Source: Agelas oroides | Lineage: Eukaryota; Porifera; Demospongiae; Agelasida; Agelasidae | Direction: 5' to 3' | DNA length: 64,000 nt | Assembly (NCBI GenBank): GCA_949130485.1 | Contig: OX422183.1 | Span: forward strand, 25,745,316 to 25,809,315 | Shown: one piece after another, positions 59,811 through 64,000 of the stretch | How the letters are laid out: each line of letters starts with the position of its first letter | Numbering within the stretch: the stretch's first letter is position 1 | The notes under the pieces: model-generated | What the model saw: only the letters and a program-made list of their open reading frames with translations | The model's database searches: none | What the model was told of the DNA's origin: nothing | Position numbers and translations under genes: made by a program

Positions 59811-62800
59811 GATTTGCCAACTGGTGCTGGTGCACCCCCACTTGACACACAACTGCCTCTGTTGCTGTCCCACTATCCATTCCGTGTTCTTTTGTTTCTG
59901 TGTCTTTCACTTTTGTCCATCTGTCCCTGTCCCTATGTCCCTGTTTGCTTCCATGTATCCCTGTCCTGGAAATTTTCACCTAATGAACATCGATTTGCCA
60001 GCTGGTGTTGGTGCATCCCCACTTGACGCACAACTGCCTCTGTTGCTGTCCCTCTATCCATTCCATGTTCTGCTTCTGTGTCTTTCACTTTGTCCGTCTG
60101 TCACTATCCCTACGTCCCTGTCAATGTCCCTGTCCCTTTCCCTACGTCTGTCAATTGTCCCTCCGTCCCTGTCTCCTTGTCCGTCTGTCCTCGCCTCTAT
60201 TTCTGTGTCCCTCTCCCTGTTTACCTGTCCCCCTGTCCCTGTCCTCTGTTCCGATACCTGTCCCTCTGTCCTTGTACCCTGTCACTCTCCCTGTCACTCT
60301 CCCTGTCCCCCTGTCCGTGTCCCTCTGTTCCGGTCCCGTTCCCTCTGTCCTAGTCCCCTGTCCCCCTGTTGCTGACCCTCTGTCCCTGTCCCTCTGTGCT
60401 ATCCCTCTGTCCTTCTCCCTCTGTCCTTGTCCCTCTGTCCCTGTCCCTCTGTCCTTGTTCCCTGTAACTCTCCCTGTCCCTCTGTCGTGTCCCTCAGTCC
60501 CTGTCCCTTGGCACTCTCCCTGTCCCCCTGTCCCTCTCCCTCTGTCGTGTCCCTCAGTCTCTGTCCTTCGTTCCCTATTCCAGTCCATTTGTCCCCTTTC
60601 ATGTGTCCTTGTCCATCTGTCCTTTCCCCTATTTCTGTGTAGCTCTACATGTTCCCCTGTCCCCCTGTTCCCCTGTCCCCCTGTCCCTGTCCCTCTGTCG
60701 CTCTCACTGTCCCTCTGTCGCTCTCACTGTGTCCCCGTTCCTACCTATGTTTCTATCCACCTCCCTCTTCCTTCTCCCCATCCCTCTGTCCCTGTACATC
60801 TCTCCCTGTCCCTCTGTTCCTGTCCCTGTCCCTCTGTCCTTATCCATCTGTCACGCTGTCCCTGTTCCAGTCCTTGTCCGTCTGTCTCTGTTCCTCTTTG
60901 TGTATATACCTCTCCTTGTCCCTCTGTCCCTGTACCTTTCTCTGTCCCTGTCGTCATCTCAATCTCCCTCTTCATTATCCATATCCCTTTGTCCCTGTAC
61001 ATCTGGCCCTGTCACTGTGTTCCTGTTCCTGTCTTTGTCCCGATCCATCTCCCTCTTCCATGTCCCCATCCCTCTGTCCTTGTCCCTCTGTCCTTGTCCC
61101 TCTGTCCCTGTCCCTCTGTCCCTGTCCCTCTATCCCTGTCCCTCTGTCTTTGTCCCTGTCCTTGTCCCTCTGTTTCTGTCTCATCTCTACTTGTCCCTAT
61201 ACCTCTTTCCTTATTCCAGTGCCTGCGTCCTTGTGCATCTGTCCTTCCCGTATATCTGTGCCCCTCACCCTGTCCTCCTGTCCCACTGTCCCTGTCCCTC
61301 TGTCCCTGTCCCTGTCCCTCTGTCCTTTTTCCCTGTCACTCTCCCTGTACCCCTGTCCCTGTCCCTATTTGTGTCCCTCTCCATGTCCCTCTGTCCCTGT
61401 ACCTGTCTCCTTGTCTCTCTTCCTGTCCTTGTCTCTATCTCCGTCTTCCTTGTCCATATCCCTTTGTCCCTGTACATCTGGCACTGTCACTCTGTCCCTG
61501 TTCCAGTCTTTGTCCATATTCATCTCCATCTTCCTTGTCCCTATCCGTCTGTCCCTGTACATCTGGGCCTGTCGCTCTCTCCCTCTTCCTGTCTTTGTCC
61601 TATCCATCCGTCCATATCCCTTTGTTCTTGTACATCTGGCCCTGTCACTCTGTCCGTGTTCCTGTCTTTGTCCTTATCCATCTCCCTCCTCCATGTCCCC
61701 CTCCCTCTGTACCTGTCCCTCTGTCCTTGGCCATCTGTCACTCTGTCGCTGTTCCCTGTCACTCTGTCCCTGTTCCTCTCCTTGTCCGTCTATCCTTGTC
61801 CCTGTCCCTATTTGTGTCCCTCTCCCTGTCTCTGTCCCTGTCCTCATCTCTTTCTCCCTTTACCTTATCCGTATCCCTTTGTCCCTGTACATCTCGCCCT
61901 GTCACTCTGTGCCTGTTCCTGTCTTTGTCCCTATCCATCTCCCTCTTCCTTGTCCCCATCCCTCTGTCCCTGTACATCTCTACTTTTCCCTCTGTCCCTG
62001 TCCCTCTGTCCTTGTCCCTCTGTCTCTGTCCCTTTGTCCTTGTCCCTCTGTCCCTGTCCCTCTGTCCTTGTCCCCTGTCACTCTCCCTGTCCCCCTGTCC
62101 TTGTCCCTCGGTTGTGTCCCTCAGTCCCTGTCCCTCTGTCTCTGTCTCATCTCTCCTTGTCCTTATACCTCTTTCCTTATTCCAGTCCCTGTGTCCCTGT
62201 CCCTATGTCCTTGTGCATCTGTCCTTCACCTACTTCTGTGTCCCTCTCCCTGTCCTCCTATGATGCTGTCCCTGTCCCTTTGTCCCTGTCCCTCCGTCCC
62301 TGTCCCTGTCCTCTGTCTTTGTCTCTCTGTCTCTGTCTCTCTATGGCACTCACCCTGTCCACCTGTCCCTGTCCCTATTTGTGTCCCTCTCCATGTCCCT
62401 CTGTCCCTGTACCTCTCTCCTTGTCTCTGTCCCTGTCCTTGTCTCTATCTCCCTCTTCCTTGTCCATATCCCTTTGTCCCCATACATCTGCCACTGTCAC
62501 TGGGTGTTTGTGTCCATATCCATCTCCGTCTTCCTTGTCCCTATCCCTCTGTCCCTGTTCCTGTCCATCTGTCTCTGTCCCTCTCACTGTCACTCTATCC
62601 CGCTCTCTGTCCCTGTGTCCCTTTCAATTTTTACATCCCCCTGTCCCCGTTCTCCTGTCTATGTCCCAGTCCCAGTCCTTGTCCCTATGTATCTCCCTCT
62701 TCCCTGTCTTTCTATCCTGGTCCCTCTGTCCCCGTTCCTTTCTATCTGTCGTAGTCCCTGTCCCAGTCCCTCTGTCCACCAGTCTCTGTCCCTATGTGTG

Positions 62801-64000
62801 TCCTTGTCCCTGTCACTCTATCCCTGTTCCTGTTCCTGTCCCTCTGCAGCTGTCCCTGTCCTTCAACCCCTGTCCCTGTACCTGTCGTTATCACCCTCGG
62901 TCCATCCCTGTCTGTATCACCCTGTCCCTGTTCCTGTCCCTCTCCAGGTTCCCTGTTCCTGTCACCCTGTCCCTGTCCCTCTGTTCCGGTCCCATTTCCT
63001 CTGTCCTTGTCCCCTGTCCCCCTGTCGCTGACCCTCTGTCCCTGTCCCTCTGTGGTATCCCTCTGTCCTTCTCCCTCTGTCCTTGTCCCTCTGACCCTGT
63101 CCCTCTGTCCATGTTCCCTGTCACTCTCCCTGTCCAATTGTCCCTGTTCCTCTGTCGTGTCCCTCAGTCCCTGTCCCCTGGCACTCTCCCTGTCCCCCTG
63201 TCCCTCTCCCTCTGTCGTGTCCCTCAGTCCCTGTCCTTCTTTCCCTATTCCAGTCCATTTGTCCCCTTTCATGTGTCCTTGTCCATCTGTCCTTTCCCCT
63301 ATTTCTGTGTATCTCTACCTGTTCCCCTGTCCCTGTTCCCCTGTCCCTGTCCCTCTGTCCCTCTCACTGTGTCCCCGTTCCTGCCTATGTTTCTATCCAC
63401 CTCCCCCTTCCTTCTCTCCATCCCTCTGTCCCTGTACATCTCTCCCTGTCCCTCTGTTCCTGTCCCTGTCCCTCTCTCCTTATCGATCTGTCACGCTGTC
63501 CCTGTTCCAGTCCTTGTCCGTCTGTCTCTGTTCCTCTTTGTGTACCTCTCCTTGTCCCTCTGTCCCTGTACCTATCTCCCTTTCTCTGTCCCTGTCCTCA
63601 TCTCAATCTCCCTCTTCATTATCCATATCCCTTTGTCCCTGTACATCTGGCCCTGTCACTGTGTTCCTGTTCCTGCCTTTGTCCCGATCCATCTCCCTCT
63701 TCCATGTCCCCATCCCTCTGTCCTTGTCCCTCTGTCCTTATCCCTCTGTCCTTGTCCCTTTGTCCCTGTCCCTCTATCCCTGTCCCTCTGTCCTTGTCCC
63801 TGTCCTTGTCCCTCTGTTTCTGTCTCATCTCTACTTGTCCCTATACCTCTTTCCTTATTCCAGTGCCTGCGTCCTTGTGAATCTGTCCTTCCCCTATTTC
63901 TGTGTCCCTCTTCCTGTCCTCCTCTCCCACTGTCCCTGTCCCTCTGTCCCTGTCCCTGTCCCTCTGTCCTTTTTCCCTGTCACTCTCACTGTACCCTTGT
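59811..64000 (+). repeat. Satellite block A6 (cut by window edge)
   Basis: First 4.2 kb of the sixth satellite block, a copy of the start of A5. It carries the two leader copies (from 59811) and the first parts of both members of the 2.67-kb internal repeat. It contains the single noticed difference between the two large copies (62076). Confidence 0.9.

Larger units (their letters stand above)
1407..64000 (+). repeat. Macrosatellite: head-to-tail 9.6-12.9 kb units of linker plus CCCTGT-type satellite
   Basis: The linker anchor CATGGCCAGAACA recurs in the same orientation at 1717, 11379, 20986, 33443, 46378 and 58804. The array/linker junction near TTGATATACCTGG recurs at about 9990, 19772, 32232, 45162 and 57588. 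At least five full units and one partial unit are present. Homology begins abruptly at about 1407 (ACCCGACACCCC). The first linker lacks the TCTAC-rich left part found in the others, so this is the left border of the array. The array continues past the right edge. Periods differ through single-unit insertions and through gain or loss of satellite blocks. No family known to me matches it; macrosatellites such as D4Z4 or DXZ4 are an analogy of scale only. Confidence 0.93.
52918..64000 (+). repeat. Right copy of the near-identical 12,426-bp duplication (runs off the edge)
   Basis: Copy of 40492-51574. It begins in mid-satellite, just after a 360-bp piece copied from near 51360-51680. The only mismatch I found is T at 62076 (A at 49650). 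If both copies are real they are very young or freshly homogenised. Confidence 0.93.

Noticed and set aside
2681-64000. True telomere or subtelomeric telomere repeat
   Set aside because: The core is CCCTGT/CCCTCT, not CCCTAA; arrays are separated by complex linkers and interrupted by elements. The only CCCTAA tract is inside the Penelope-like ORF.
1407-64000. Ribosomal DNA intergenic spacer (tandem 10-12 kb units)
   Set aside because: Unit size would fit, but no 18S, 5.8S, 28S or 5S rRNA sequence was recognised in any linker.

Overview
This is eukaryotic, repetitive, intergenic-type DNA, most likely from an invertebrate animal. The evidence is a non-LTR retrotransposon tail ending in poly(A), a tRNA-derived SINE-like insert, a Penelope-like element with a GIY-YIG endonuclease domain, a small terminal-inverted-repeat (TIR) DNA transposon, and no bacterial-style gene packing. 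A sponge or another compact marine invertebrate genome would fit, but that is an impression only. I find no intact host protein gene, rRNA, functional tRNA or CRISPR array.

Layout. Bases 1-445 are the 3' end of a non-LTR retrotransposon. Bases 446-1406 are single-copy AT-rich flank with a short 49-bp tandem repeat. From about 1407 to the right edge the window is one macrosatellite in head-to-tail order. A shared anchor in the linker recurs at 1717, 11379, 20986, 33443, 46378 and 58804, giving periods of 9662, 9607, 12457, 12935 and 12426 bp. Each unit is a complex linker of about 2.2-2.5 kb followed by about 7-10 kb of degenerate CCCTGT/CCCTCT hexamer satellite. Linkers: L0 1407-2680, L1 9971-12381, L2 19751-22203, L3 32211-34447, L4 45139-47384, L5 57565-59810. 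Satellite blocks: A1 2681-9970, A2 12382-19750, A3 22204-32210, A4 34448-45138, A5 47385-57564, A6 59811 to the edge. All blocks have the pyrimidine-rich strand on +, so the minus strand carries GGG about every six bases for tens of kilobases.

The repeat is nested: a 6-bp core, 81-85 bp secondary repeats, kilobase blocks shuffled between arrays, and the 9.6-12.9 kb unit. Several insertions and rearrangements occur in single units: the SINE in L1, a 5'-truncated Penelope-like element in A2 that replaced about 1.9 kb of satellite, the TIR element in A3 with a 5-bp target duplication, an 81-bp expansion in A3, and a 150-bp tandem duplication in L2. From 40492 onward the sequence is repeated at +12426 bp with one difference noticed over about 11.1 kb. 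That means either a very recent duplication or homogenisation event, or an assembly duplication.

The very long open frames over the satellite (up to about 1400 codons) are by-products of a C/T-rich hexamer that rarely makes stop codons. They are not annotated as genes. The only recognisable coding sequences are retroelement fragments, so there is no set of genes acting together. Any function would lie in the DNA itself: G-quadruplex potential, a per-unit TATA/CpG module, and possible transcription of hexamer-repeat RNA.
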